Source of the DNA: Vagococcus bubulae
Lineage (GTDB): Bacteria; Bacillota; Bacilli; Lactobacillales; Vagococcaceae
Assembly (NCBI RefSeq): GCF_003950315.1
Contig: NZ_NGJT01000001.1
Location: 124,001-188,000 of the forward strand
Reading direction: 5' to 3'
DNA: 64,000 nt
Numbering within the stretch: the first letter of the stretch is position 1; the number at the start of each line of letters is the position of its first letter. Below the pieces are notes generated by a model. That model saw nothing but the letters and a program-made list of their open reading frames with translations, searched no databases and was not told the origin of the DNA. Below, in pieces: positions 43,759 through 55,193 of the stretch. The position numbers and the translations under genes were made by a program.

Positions 43759-44748
43759 TTATTTTTTTAGTTTCTCTTTTAATTCTTTTGGAATGGTTAT
43801 CCCTAATTTTGCTGCTTTTTCTTCGTTAATGACTAAGTCACCTGTATCAAAGGTATAAATAGGGGTATCACTTGGTATCATTTTTCCTGTTAAAGTATCA
43901 ACTACCATTTTAGCTGTTTGAACACCTAAGTCATATTGATTAATTCCTATTGTAGCGACTCCGCCTTCTTCTACCATTGTATCAACAGATGGGAAAATCG
44001 GAATATTTGCTTCATCTGCGATGGAAACGATTGTTTGGAACCCATTAGCAATCGTATTATCTGTTGGGGTATAAATAGCATCTACCTCACCTGTCATAAC
44101 GTGAGTCATTTGAGAGATTTCATTAGTAGAAGGAACGGCATAAGTTTTAACTTCTATTCCTTCTTTTTCTGCTATATCTTTAAAACGATTCACCTGTGAT
44201 AAAGAATTATCTTCTGCTGATGAGTAAATCACACCGATTGTCTTAATATCAGGCATTAATTGTTTGATTAGTGCGAGTTGCGCTTCAACTGGTGATTGAT
44301 CACTGACTCCTGTAATATTGCCTCCAGGTTTATCATTATCATCCACCAATCCTGCCGCTTTTGGATCACTAATTGCCCCTAAAATAATCGGGATATCTTT
44401 TGTTTGATTGGCTAATGCTTGGGCAGCTGGGGTTGCAATTCCTACTAACACATCTGGTTTTTTACCAATTAATTGTTGACTCATACTTGAGAGTTTACTT
44501 TGATCCGCTTGACCATTTTGAAAATCTATATTAATACTTTCTTTATCTTTATAACCTTGTCTTTCAAGTTCTTCAACAAACCCTTTATAAATCAAATCAA
44601 GAGATGGATGACTAACAAATTGCAAAACACCGACTTTAGGAATTTGTTTCACTGTTTTTGTCTCTTGTTTTTTCATTCCCATTACAAATGACCCTACTAA
44701 AACGAATACCAAAAGATAGACTGAATATTTTAATCGTTGATTTTTCAT
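43759..44748 (-). CDS. trpX: Substrate-binding protein of the transporter (TrpX-like), copy 1
   Basis: 329 residues, same family as the next gene and clearly its tandem duplicate (VGVLQFVSHPSLDLIYKGF, VGIATPAAQALANQTKDIP, SAEDNSLSQVNRFK). No cysteine in the N-terminal helix, so not lipidated. It is the first gene of the operon; its ribosome site GGAGG lies after terminator T2 of the leader. Two binding proteins sharing one permease may differ in affinity or ligand. Confidence 0.88.
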   Translation of the reverse strand: MKNQRLKYSVYLLVFVLVGSFVMGMKKQETKTVKQIPKVGVLQFVSHPSLDLIYKGFVEELERQGYKDKESINIDFQNGQADQSKLSSMSQQLIGKKPDVLVGIATPAAQALANQTKDIPIILGAISDPKAAGLVDDNDKPGGNITGVSDQSPVEAQLALIKQLMPDIKTIGVIYSSAEDNSLSQVNRFKDIAEKEGIEVKTYAVPSTNEISQMTHVMTGEVDAIYTPTDNTIANGFQTIVSIADEANIPIFPSVDTMVEEGGVATIGINQYDLGVQTAKMVVDTLTGKMIPSDTPIYTFDTGDLVINEEKAAKLGITIPKELKEKLKK

Positions 44749-44767
44749 ATTTTTTCCTCCTCAAAAT

Positions 44768-44935
44768 AAAAAAGACAATAAACCCGAATGCAACGGTTTA
44801 TTGTCTTTGCTTTTCCCACAAAAAAACCGCATAGATATGATTTCTATGCGGTAGGATATGTCTGATTATTCCTTAGCATAGATACATCTTTAGAAAGTCT
44901 CTAAAAGTTGTATCCATACACTCGTACAAATACAA
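44768..44935 (-). promoter_or_regulatory. Two-terminator attenuator of the transporter operon
   Basis: Minus-strand segments: 1, 44936-44930 (GTTGTAT, its first G being the last base of the leader stop codon); 2, 44915-44900; 3, 44894-44876; 4, 44852-44843 (ACCGCATAGA); 5, 44835-44820 (TCTATGCGG plus T tract); 6, 44808-44793; 7, 44784-44771. OFF: 2:3, 4:5 (10 bp plus seven T, terminator T1) and 6:7 (14 bp plus T tract, terminator T2). ON: 1:2 (GTTGTAT with ATACAAC), 3:4 (TCTATGC with GCATAGA) and 5:6 (GCGGTTT with AAACCGT). Same design as the aro leader. Positions were read from the reverse complement by hand. Confidence 0.82.
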
Positions 44936-45004
44936 CTATCTACGCCAAGTTTGCCATGATACATTATTTAAAAGAATGGTTTGATTGTTTACTTGTTTTT
45001 TCAT
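44936..45004 (-). CDS. Leader peptide of the transporter operon (Trp codons)
   Basis: A 22-codon frame: ATG AAA AAA CAA..., ending TCA TGG CAA ACT TGG CGT AGA TAG, i.e. SWQTWRR. Two of the last six codons are Trp, the rarest amino acid. TGAGGAAA lies upstream. It starts shortly after the consensus promoter and stops directly at the first paired segment. Both this and the aro leader end in AGA TAG. Confidence 0.87.
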   Translation of the reverse strand: MKKQVNNQTILLNNVSWQTWRR

Positions 45005-45038
45005 GGCAATTTCCTCATTTCGTTTTAAAGTTGTTATC

Positions 45039-45067
45039 ATAATACCGCTAAAACGAACACCTGTCAA
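45039..45067 (-). promoter_or_regulatory. Promoter of the transporter operon
   Basis: On the minus strand TTGACA (45067-45062), a 17-base spacer, TATTAT (45044-45039): near consensus. Confidence 0.88.
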
Positions 45068-45071
45068 TCAT

Positions 45072-45737
45072 TTATTCAAAAATAATTTCTTTCGTTTTTT
45101 TACGAGTACTACTATCTGTTGTTGACTCAGTTAAACTATCCTCAACTTTTTTAGCGACCTTAATACGTTTAGGTTCTTTTCGAGCAATTTTAGGTTGAAT
45201 AATCTCCACTAATTTCTCATCTAATGTATCAAGACCGCCGGGTAACTTATCAAACGAGTATCTCCCTTTTTCTTTACCGTCTTCCATAACGATAAAGTTG
45301 TTTTTAGCTGTTAAGTTATACTCTTTTGCCATATCTGTAAAGTTATAAATTGGTTGAATATAATTAATTTTCCAATCGATTGTTTCTAATGGTGTTTTTT
45401 GTGTTAATAATTTTTCGACTTTTGAAAAACTTGGATTTCCCTTTGAATCAATCACAGCTATAATATGAGAGTCTTTGTCTGATAAAACAGTTTGCATGTC
45501 TGTCTCTTTTGTTGGGATGACTTGTTTATTATCAGATTGTAACTCTGAAATAGCATGAAGTTGTTTTTCTCTTATAGTTGGTCTAACTGTCGCGACAAAG
45601 GCTGACATGACTAAAAAAAGAAGCGTTATTAAACTAATAATGACAACAAAATGTTTATTTGACTTAATCATATCTAGCCAATTGACTTTTTTTAGGGAAC
45701 GAAAAAGTTGATTTACTCGCCGTTTGAATTCCGTCAT
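45072..45737 (-). CDS. Membrane-anchored hypothetical protein, possible thioredoxin-like fold
   Basis: 221 residues: a basic N-terminus, one helix (HFVVIISLITLLFLVMSAFVA, about 29-50), then an extracytoplasmic domain. YNFTDMAKEYNLTAKNNFIVMEDGKEKGRYSF resembles the beta-strand and loop of thioredoxin-like proteins, but there is no CxxC. The C-terminal tail is basic and Ser/Thr-rich. Divergent from the zinc-ribbon protein. Function unknown. Confidence 0.6.
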   Translation of the reverse strand: MTEFKRRVNQLFRSLKKVNWLDMIKSNKHFVVIISLITLLFLVMSAFVATVRPTIREKQLHAISELQSDNKQVIPTKETDMQTVLSDKDSHIIAVIDSKGNPSFSKVEKLLTQKTPLETIDWKINYIQPIYNFTDMAKEYNLTAKNNFIVMEDGKEKGRYSFDKLPGGLDTLDEKLVEIIQPKIARKEPKRIKVAKKVEDSLTESTTDSSTRKKTKEIIFE

Positions 45738-45912
45738 TTACTCCCCACCTTATTTATTCTACGAACATTATAACGTAAAAATGTTTCTTTGAGAATAGTC
45801 GATACATAAAAGAATCCGAATTGATTCTTCTTTTTGACTACTAATTTTGTATCGAATGGTTTATAATATATAGGTTAATATAATTATTCAAAATAATAAG
45901 GAGCGATTTCTT

Positions 45913-47460
45913 TTGACCAATGAAGTAAAAAAATGTCCAAATTGTGGTCATATATTTAAAGCAGGAGAAACCTATTGTCCTAACTGTGATTTGTTTGTCC
46001 CAATTGATAAACAAAATAATATAGCTAATGATACAACAGAAGAGACACATCAAGATACAACCAGTACTTCTGGGGAACAAGCAATCCCAACATTTAAACA
46101 TCGAACACTATCTAGTCAAGCTCATGATGATGAGTATGAGTCTTTTGATGAAGAAGAAACAAAACAAATCCCTGTTATTGAAGAGGCAGATTTAGTTGAA
46201 GAAGATGTTGAGGAAGAACCCTATGAACCTATTATGGAGACACCAGTACTTCCAGAAGCTGAAGAAGAACTAGTAGAAGAAATTAAAGAACAAGAAATAG
46301 AAGATATTGAACCACCTATTGACGAGCCACCTGTTTCTGATACTAGACAAACTCCTCCTAATAAAAATAACAAAACAAAAATTTTAGTTGGAATCATCAT
46401 TTTACTCATTGTTTTTGGTGGTGGCTATGTCTATAACTCTCAGAAAAAACAAAACGAGTTAGAAACAACGTTAAAACTAACAACTAGTGCCGAAAATGCA
46501 GTTGACGATTTATTTATGAAAAATCAAGGAGATATCTTTTTGAAAAAAGACATTACCCAATCAGATATAACAACTGCTGAAGACAAAGTAAAAGATATCA
46601 AAGGCACTGAGCAATATGACAAATTAAACGAACGCTTACAACAAGCCATTAAAACATTTACTCGTTTAACAGCGATTAACGAAGCATTTAAAACACCTGT
46701 TATTGAAGGAAATCAACTATTGTCTGATGCTTATGTCAAAGATGACACAAAATTAACACTTGAAGCCATTGATCCTGAAGAAAATGGATTTGACAAATTA
46801 TACAATGAAGCCATTAAAGATGCGACAGATCAAAAATCTGCCATCAAAACATTCAAATCAACGCTTGAAAAACTGTATCGAGATGATAAAGTTGTCAGTG
46901 AACCAAGTAAACAAGTCTATAATGATGCCGTGAAACAATTAGCTGACATTAAAGACCCTAGTTTAAAAGCTGACTATCAAAAAATACTAGATGAGATAAG
47001 TAACGTCATTAATACTCAAGAAAAACAAGCTGAAGAAAAACGTAAAGAAGAAGAAGCAAAACAGGCAGAAACCGCCAAAGCTGAAGCGGAAAAAAATAAT
47101 CAACAAGCACAAGCATCTGACAATAACAACACTCAAAGTGGAAGTTCTTTCACCCCATCAACAAATGGTGGTCGTTGGGGAACAAGACAAGATGCAACAA
47201 TTAACTTATCAGATCCTGCTTGGGCATGGAATCCTGGTGTACAAGAAAAAGTGATCGCTGAAGTCATTAAACGTGGCTATGTCGTCGAAGGTGGTTACAC
47301 ACTTGTTCCTAAGTTTATTGAAAATGGTGTTGGATTCTATGATTTATATGCTACAACGAATTCAAAATTATTCCCAAATAGTAAACCTGAAGAATTTCCA
47401 ATATACGTTGTGACAATTAATGATAAAACTGGTTGGTTTAAAGGAAACGGACCAAACTAA
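45913..47460 (+). CDS. Zinc-ribbon single-pass membrane protein with extracellular domain
   Basis: 515 residues from a TTG start; AAGGAG is nine bases upstream. CPNCGHIFKAGETYCPNC near the N-terminus is a zinc ribbon. A long acidic linker follows (about 60-150). One helix (ILVGIIILLIVFGGGYVY, about 156-173) separates it from an extracellular helical region and a conserved C-terminal domain (WAWNPGVQEKVIAEVIKRG and PIYVVTINDKTGWFKGNG). The layout resembles TcaA/YvbJ-type zinc-ribbon proteins of Firmicutes; the C-terminal part is similar to DUF4767-like domains, but this is uncertain. Monocistronic. Confidence 0.65.
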   Translation: MTNEVKKCPNCGHIFKAGETYCPNCDLFVPIDKQNNIANDTTEETHQDTTSTSGEQAIPTFKHRTLSSQAHDDEYESFDEEETKQIPVIEEADLVEEDVEEEPYEPIMETPVLPEAEEELVEEIKEQEIEDIEPPIDEPPVSDTRQTPPNKNNKTKILVGIIILLIVFGGGYVYNSQKKQNELETTLKLTTSAENAVDDLFMKNQGDIFLKKDITQSDITTAEDKVKDIKGTEQYDKLNERLQQAIKTFTRLTAINEAFKTPVIEGNQLLSDAYVKDDTKLTLEAIDPEENGFDKLYNEAIKDATDQKSAIKTFKSTLEKLYRDDKVVSEPSKQVYNDAVKQLADIKDPSLKADYQKILDEISNVINTQEKQAEEKRKEEEAKQAETAKAEAEKNNQQAQASDNNNTQSGSSFTPSTNGGRWGTRQDATINLSDPAWAWNPGVQEKVIAEVIKRGYVVEGGYTLVPKFIENGVGFYDLYATTNSKLFPNSKPEEFPIYVVTINDKTGWFKGNGPN

Positions 47461-47466
47461 ACATGA

Positions 47467-47510
47467 AAGGAGAAATAACATATTAACTGTTGTTTCTCCT
47501 TATTTTATTT
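47467..47510 (+). terminator. Terminator after the zinc-ribbon gene
   Basis: AAGGAGAAATAACA pairs with TGTTGTTTCTCCTT, followed by ATTTTATTT. Confidence 0.85.
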
Positions 47511-47533
47511 ATTTTTAAAAAGGAGGTTTTACC

Positions 47534-49234
47534 ATGTCATTTGACGGTATTTTTACTCATTTAATGGTAAACGAATTATCAAACACATTAACAAATGGAC
47601 GATTGTCAAAAGTCCATCAACCGTACGATAACGAATTGATGTTGGTTTTTAGAAACAACTCAAAAAATCACACACTACTCTTATCAGCAAACCCAAATTA
47701 TGCACGCATTCAACTAACAAATATTAAATACAAAAACCCTGCTACCCCACCTAATTTTTGTATGACACTAAGAAAGTATTTAGAAGGAAGTATTTTACAA
47801 GACATTAAACAAACAAACAATGATCGAATTATTTCGTTTTCTTTTGAAAGTCGCAATGATTTAGGAGATTTAGAAAGTATTGTCTTGATTGTTGAATTGA
47901 TGGGCAGACACAGTAATATTATTTTATTAAATAAAGACACACAAAAGATTATCGATACGATCAAGCATGTTGGAATGAGTCAAAATAGTTATCGTTTGCT
48001 TTTACCAGGGGCTGATTATGTCACTCCTCCACTAAAAAATACACAAAATCCTTGGACAGTGAATAAGGAAGAATTATTTAAAGAGCTAAATAGCATGGCA
48101 GAAATCACACCACAAGCCATCCAACAACAATTTGAAGGCTTTTCTAAAGACACTGCCAATGAATTAGTTTATCGCTTAATTAACAGTGATACTGATAAAG
48201 TTACTACTTGGACAGAATTCTTTAATGAAATGACTAATAGATTAAATCCCACAATCGGTTTAATGAATCAGAAAGAACGTTTTGCACCTATCCCCTATCA
48301 AACTTATGATGATGTTTTATCAAGTTTTGATACTTTAAGCGATATGTTAGATGCTTTTTATGAAGGAAAAGCTGAAAAAGATCGCGTGAAGCAACAAGCT
48401 GGTGAGCTGATAAAAAAAGTAACCAATGATATTAACAAACTGAAAAAGAAAACCACTATTTTAGAAAAACAATTAGTCGATGCTGACAATGCCGAAATTT
48501 ATCGTATTAAGGGTGAATTACTCACCACCTTCTTACATGAGGTTAAACGTGGTGCAACATCTGTTGATTTGCCAAATTACTATGACAATGATAACCCCAT
48601 TACCATTAGTTTAAATGAAGCCTTAACACCAAATCAAAATGCTCAAAAATATTTCCAACGATATCAAAAACTGAAAAATGGGGTTGCTGTAGTAAAAGAG
48701 CAGTTAACTATTACCAAATACGAATTGCTTTATTTAGAATCTGTTTTAGCACAATTAGACATTGCTTCTCCTAGCGATGTGCAACTCATCAGAGATGAAT
48801 TAATTGCTGAAAAATACATAAAAAATAAAACCAAAGATAAGAAAAAACAAAAGAACAAACCATCAAAACCACTTCAATTTATTTCAAGTGATGGGGATAC
48901 CATTTTTGTCGGAAAAAATAATATTCAAAATGACCAACTAACACTCAAGACTGCCAATAAAAATGATATTTGGTTGCATACTAAAGATATTCCAGGTTCT
49001 CATGTGATTATTAAAAACAGTGAACCAAGTGAGCAAACGTTATTAGAAGCAGCGTTACTTGCAGCCTATTATTCTAAATACCGTCTTTCGGCTTCTGTTC
49101 CTGTGGATTATGTTGCAGTGAAACATGTTAAAAAACCAAATGGCGCCAAACCAGGATTTGTCATTTATGAAAATCAAAAGACATTATTCGTCACACCAGA
49201 AATTAATGAGATTAAAAAAATAAAGGAGTCTTAG
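47534..49234 (+). CDS. rqcH: RqcH / NFACT ribosome quality-control protein (FbpA family)
   Basis: 566 residues. NFACT-N domain includes FDGIFTHLMVNELSNTL and IVELMGRHSNIILLN. A long coiled-coil (about 285-440) and the C-terminal NFACT-R domain (FISSDGDTIFVGKNNIQNDQLTL, DIWLHTKDIPGSHVII, SKYRLSASVPVDYVAVKHVKKPNGAKPG) follow. It binds obstructed 50S subunits and adds C-terminal alanine tails to nascent chains, although older annotations call it fibronectin-binding protein. Full length, strong AGGAGG ribosome site. Confidence 0.93.
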   Translation: MSFDGIFTHLMVNELSNTLTNGRLSKVHQPYDNELMLVFRNNSKNHTLLLSANPNYARIQLTNIKYKNPATPPNFCMTLRKYLEGSILQDIKQTNNDRIISFSFESRNDLGDLESIVLIVELMGRHSNIILLNKDTQKIIDTIKHVGMSQNSYRLLLPGADYVTPPLKNTQNPWTVNKEELFKELNSMAEITPQAIQQQFEGFSKDTANELVYRLINSDTDKVTTWTEFFNEMTNRLNPTIGLMNQKERFAPIPYQTYDDVLSSFDTLSDMLDAFYEGKAEKDRVKQQAGELIKKVTNDINKLKKKTTILEKQLVDADNAEIYRIKGELLTTFLHEVKRGATSVDLPNYYDNDNPITISLNEALTPNQNAQKYFQRYQKLKNGVAVVKEQLTITKYELLYLESVLAQLDIASPSDVQLIRDELIAEKYIKNKTKDKKKQKNKPSKPLQFISSDGDTIFVGKNNIQNDQLTLKTANKNDIWLHTKDIPGSHVIIKNSEPSEQTLLEAALLAAYYSKYRLSASVPVDYVAVKHVKKPNGAKPGFVIYENQKTLFVTPEINEIKKIKES

Positions 49235-49237
49235 TTC

Positions 49238-50464
49238 ATGTTACGTTTCAGAACCGTTTTGATAGGTGTTGTAGGAATCAGCTTAGCTGTATTTGCTTTA
49301 TCTTATTTCATTTACCGCTACCTCTTCAAAAAAGAATTAAACAATAAAAAATTAAATGTCTTCATGCTTGTTTTAGTCATTAGTGGTGGTGTGCTAGTCT
49401 ACAGCCCAGCAAAGCAATATATACAAATAAAAAAAAGAACCATCGACCACAGTAATGTTGTCACTTACAATGGTCGAAAAATTAAAACAGAAGCTAACGC
49501 AACTGAGAGATTAACCTTACCTTCTGTATACGGAAGTATTGAAGCCACACACCCTTCTGTTGTGGCCCTTGACACACCACTCGATGGCTACAAATACTGG
49601 ATGGCTGTCACTCCCTATCCAAAAGGAAAAGCAATATACGAAAACCCTCATGTGTTTAAATCAAATGATTTAGTTTCTTGGATTCCAAACGAAGCCAATC
49701 CTTTAGATGAACCAAAAAGCGAAAAATTTAATGACAATAACACACCAATGCAATATGACTCGGATACACATATCCTTTATAACAAAGAAGCTAATCGTCT
49801 AGAAGTCTTTTGGCGATATGTTGATGATATCAATAAGAAATCGATTATCTACAAACGAACCTCAACAGACGGCAAAACTTGGACACCAAAAGAAATTGTT
49901 TTTGATGGAACAAAACCAGGTGAAGATTGGATATCACCAGTCTTTATCAAAGATGAAAATGGATATAAAGTGTGGTACGTTGCTCATGGATACAAAATTT
50001 GGACTAGAGATAGTCTAGACGGAAAAAAATGGAGTGACCCTGTCGAAGTAAAGGTTCCCTATGAAGAAGAAAATATGCATCATTGGCATTTAGATGTCCA
50101 AAAAACCGATTTAGGGTATGAAATGATTGTAGTTGGATTTAAATCAAGTGGTGAATATAAATTATCTGATCGACATGTTATGAACCTATACTACTCTAAA
50201 TCATCAGATAATAAAAAATGGGATACATTAAAACCAATCATCTTCCCTTCAGGAAAACGTGTGGGATTTGATGGGAAAGGATTATATCGAAGTGCGATGC
50301 TAAAGGAAGGAAATAACTATACTATTTTCTACAGTGGCATTGGCTATGACGATACAAGAGGTGTGGGGATTTCAACTGGAACAGATATCAACCACCTAAA
50401 AGGATTAAACCTTTCTGATTATGAAGGAAAAATAAAATTAGATAATAAAAAAGAGACTAACTAA
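49238..50464 (+). CDS. Membrane-anchored beta-propeller protein, GH43-like
   Basis: 408 residues. Two hydrophobic helices at the N-terminus (LIGVVGISLAVFALSYFIYR and VFMLVLVISGGVLVY), then a sialidase/GH43-type propeller. Repeating blade motifs: STDGKTWTPKEIV, RDSLDGKKWSDPV and SKSSDNKKWDTLKP, plus EDWISPVFIKDENGYKVWYV and MLKEGNNYTIFYSGIG. Likely binds or hydrolyses a wall or host polysaccharide outside the membrane. Its last codons (AAAGAGACTAACTAA) lie inside the dispersed palindromic element. Starts three bases after rqcH. Confidence 0.75.
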   Translation: MLRFRTVLIGVVGISLAVFALSYFIYRYLFKKELNNKKLNVFMLVLVISGGVLVYSPAKQYIQIKKRTIDHSNVVTYNGRKIKTEANATERLTLPSVYGSIEATHPSVVALDTPLDGYKYWMAVTPYPKGKAIYENPHVFKSNDLVSWIPNEANPLDEPKSEKFNDNNTPMQYDSDTHILYNKEANRLEVFWRYVDDINKKSIIYKRTSTDGKTWTPKEIVFDGTKPGEDWISPVFIKDENGYKVWYVAHGYKIWTRDSLDGKKWSDPVEVKVPYEEENMHHWHLDVQKTDLGYEMIVVGFKSSGEYKLSDRHVMNLYYSKSSDNKKWDTLKPIIFPSGKRVGFDGKGLYRSAMLKEGNNYTIFYSGIGYDDTRGVGISTGTDINHLKGLNLSDYEGKIKLDNKKETN

Positions 50465-50585
50465 AAGTCTTAAAATAGAAAAAAATCCATGAAATCAACG
50501 TTGTAATTAACGGATTTCATGGATTTTTTTCTATTTTGTTAATTGAGTGATTTTTATTTAAAAAATTTTGGTCATCCTCTTTTTT
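50451..50585. repeat. Palindromic dispersed element, copy 2 (about 135 bp)
   Basis: Same layout as 22861-23017: AAGAGACTAACTAAAAGTCTTAA..., inner arms TAAAATAGAAAAAAATCCATGAAAT with ATTTCATGGATTTTTTTCTATTTT, then TGATTTTTATTTAAAAAATT, GTCATCCTCTTTTTT. It also lies between convergent genes and supplies the end of the upstream coding region. The tandem 17-bp unit of copy 1 is present only once. Confidence 0.85.
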
Positions 50586-50871
50586 ATATGTGCTTTTTCG
50601 TGCGTTTAAACTGTTCCTTATGTTCATTATACTCTTCTTGCAAGATTAACAATTCACCATATACCCAATCCATCGATTTACTAGTAGCTAAAGACAACGA
50701 ATAGATAAAAGATACTGGTAGAGATTCAATGCGTCGTTCTCTACTTACCCAAGTAGCAACAGTAGACTGTGGGTACTGAAATTGCTCACAAAATTCTTGA
50801 ACAGTATAATTTAAGTGCTTAATAATGAATATATTGATAGGGTGCGGGTAAACAAAAGTGTTGGTTGTCAT
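50584..50871 (-). CDS. Putative helix-turn-helix DNA-binding protein
   Basis: 95 residues. VQEFCEQFQYPQSTVATWVSRERRIESLPVSFIYSLSLATS reads as a lambda-repressor-like HTH: VQEFCEQF (helix 2), STVATWVSRERR (recognition helix), then helices 4-5. It is small and stand-alone with no membrane segment. Similar short HTH proteins occur in Lactobacillales, but no named family is assigned. AGGAGG ribosome site. It lies downstream of repeat copy 2, convergent with the propeller gene. Confidence 0.65.
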   Translation of the reverse strand: MTTNTFVYPHPINIFIIKHLNYTVQEFCEQFQYPQSTVATWVSRERRIESLPVSFIYSLSLATSKSMDWVYGELLILQEEYNEHKEQFKRTKKHI

Positions 50872-50940
50872 GGCGGGAAAACCTCCTATTTATTTTATAT
50901 CTTGTTTGCGATAATAGTTTGATGTTGACTTCATTATAAT

Positions 50941-50978
50941 AAAAAAACGCTAAATATCCTAATGATAAATAGCGTTTT
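50941..50978 (-). terminator. Terminator of the PsiE/HD operon
   Basis: On the minus strand AAAACGCTATTTA pairs with TAAATAGCGTTTT-like arms (TATTTAGCGTTTT), followed by a T tract. Confidence 0.8.
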
Positions 50979-50981
50979 GGC

Positions 50982-51608
50982 TTATAAATATTGATTAACT
51001 TGCTTTACAAAGTCTTCTTTTCCATAAAATGACTTATCTAATAACTCTGGAAAAATCTCTTCGAAGAAATAGATAACAGACGGACGATGCTTGTATTCCT
51101 GTATGGTTTGAATCGCTTCTAGGAACATTTCTTTATAAACACTCTCTGGATTATTTTTAACGATTTCTTCAAACGATTCATATAATAAGTCCACTTTATC
51201 AGCAATTGATAAAATTTCACCTTCTACCGTATCATCTTTTCCTTCAAATAAGCGTCTGCGATAAATGTCTTGAAATTCTTCTGGTATTTCTTGTGAAATG
51301 AATTCATCCGTCATTTTTTCCTCAACTGTTTGTAACATCCCTCTTAATTCTTTATTGGCATATTTAACTGGTGTTTTAATATCTCCAATAAACCGCTCTG
51401 TATAGTCATGGTTTAGTGATTTTTCGTATAAACTCTTCCAATTAATCTCTACCCCATTATGCTCCTCAATATCCCCTAACACTTGAGCAATTGATGTCAC
51501 ACGATAGGAATGTGCTGCAACGGTATGTGGTGTGAATTTAAAAAAACCTGGTGCACGTACGATTGTTTCTAAATTGTTTAATCCCAAAATAAAATCATTT
51601 AATCCCAT
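50982..51608 (-). CDS. HD-domain phosphohydrolase (YfbR-like)
   Basis: About 208 residues from ATG 51608 (AAAGGATG upstream). HTVAAHSYRV (His) and LNHDYTERFIGD (HD) supply the metal-binding residues, and EGEILSIADKVDLLYES (late Asp) completes the HD-domain pattern. Related to YfbR-type 5'-deoxynucleotidases and other small HD proteins; substrate uncertain. Follows the PsiE-like gene by about 20 bases and shares its terminator. Confidence 0.82.
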   Translation of the reverse strand: MGLNDFILGLNNLETIVRAPGFFKFTPHTVAAHSYRVTSIAQVLGDIEEHNGVEINWKSLYEKSLNHDYTERFIGDIKTPVKYANKELRGMLQTVEEKMTDEFISQEIPEEFQDIYRRRLFEGKDDTVEGEILSIADKVDLLYESFEEIVKNNPESVYKEMFLEAIQTIQEYKHRPSVIYFFEEIFPELLDKSFYGKEDFVKQVNQYL

Positions 51609-51630
51609 AAAAAGCACCATCCTTTTCTTA

Positions 51631-52038
51631 TTATTTGTTTTTTCTAATTTTTTCTTTCGCTTTAATTAACTCTAATAAATAGAGTGTTAACGTTAATGTT
51701 AGTATAGCAATTGTTAACAATAAGGTTTGTCCTCCATTATTATGGACCACTAAAAGTTGACGTAAAATAGCCGTAATACTAATCAATACCAAGTATTTAA
51801 TTGGTACATTGTGTGCATCATCAATATACTTTAATGTCATAATAATAAATTCAAATAACATAAAAAAGCCTAAAATATAATCTGCAATGGAGTCAATTGC
51901 TCCAACATCCCCTTGCGTAAAAATCAATTTAAAAATACTGACTAAATCAAACCCCATATAAATAATAATTAAGATAGCTAAAATGGATAGAAAGATATTC
52001 ATAACCACACTTAACAAGTATTTTAATTTTTCTTCCAT
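51631..52038 (-). CDS. PsiE family membrane protein
   Basis: 135 residues, four helices (about 9-30, 50-66, 77-90 and 99-118) with MTLKYIDDAHNVPIKYLVLISITAILRQLLVV between them, which is the PsiE family core. Named after E. coli PsiE (phosphate-starvation inducible), but the function is unknown. AGGAGG ribosome site, first gene of a two-gene unit with the HD protein. Confidence 0.8.
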   Translation of the reverse strand: MEEKLKYLLSVVMNIFLSILAILIIIYMGFDLVSIFKLIFTQGDVGAIDSIADYILGFFMLFEFIIMTLKYIDDAHNVPIKYLVLISITAILRQLLVVHNNGGQTLLLTIAILTLTLTLYLLELIKAKEKIRKNK

Positions 52039-52108
52039 AAATCCTCCTAAAATAAATAGTATCTATATTAAATAATAAAGTGTCTAATAATGCAACTATA
52101 AAACGTTA

Positions 52109-52135
52109 CAAAAAAACCCACGAAAGTATCGTAGG
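52109..52135 (-). terminator. pyr operon terminator
   Basis: On the minus strand CCTACGA pairs with TCGTGGG (one G-U), followed by seven T. Confidence 0.8.
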
Positions 52136-52142
52136 TCATTTT

Positions 52143-52762
52143 CTAGTTTAACCAAGCTGAAGGATCTTTTTTCCACTCTTGTAATAATAAACGATCATCT
52201 TGTGAAATGTAGTCATTTTCGATTGCCACTTCAATCAATTCATCGTAATTAGTTAATGTATAAAAAGGAATATCTGCCTCTTTAAAGTTTTCAAAACCAC
52301 TTGGTAATTGATAAGTAAAGATTGCTGCAACACCAAGAACATCTGCACCTTCACGTTTAGCAGCTTGGGCTGCATCAATCACACTTCCTCCAGTTGAAAT
52401 CAAATCTTCAATGATAACCATTTTTGCTCCGTTATCAATACGTCCTTCAATTTGATTTTTCTTTCCATGGTCTTTTGATTTTCCACGGATATAAACCATT
52501 GGTAAACCAAGTTCTTCTGCTACCCATGCTGCATGTGGGATACCTGCAGTAGCTGTTCCTGCAATCACTTCTACTGTAGGAAAGTTTTCTTTAATTAAAT
52601 TAGCTAATCCTTTTGCTACTTGTTTTCGAACATCAGGATAACTCATCGTTAAACGATTATCACAATAAATTGGACTTTTAATCCCACTTGCCCATGTAAA
52701 TGGCTCATTTGGACTTAAAGATACTGCTTTAATAGATAATAACTCTTTTGCAATTTGTTTCA

Positions 52763-52763
<1 letters not shown>
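52143..52763 (-). CDS. pyrE: Orotate phosphoribosyltransferase
   Basis: 206 residues from ATG 52763; GGAGAG eight bases upstream lies in pyrF, whose stop overlaps by one base (TAATG). It joins orotate to PRPP to form OMP. The PRPP motif [18 protein letters not shown] is clear, with the N-terminal [16 protein letters not shown] and [15 protein letters not shown] loops. Last gene of the operon. Confidence 0.97.
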
Positions 52764-55178
<2,415 letters not shown>

Positions 55179-55193
55179 ATCCAGTCTCCTTTA

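Noticed and set aside
45795-45840. Terminator in the divergent intergenic region (AAGAATC/GATTCTT plus T tract)
   Set aside because: It looks like a small intrinsic terminator, but no upstream transcript would end there on the plus strand; probably a chance hairpin in the promoter region.
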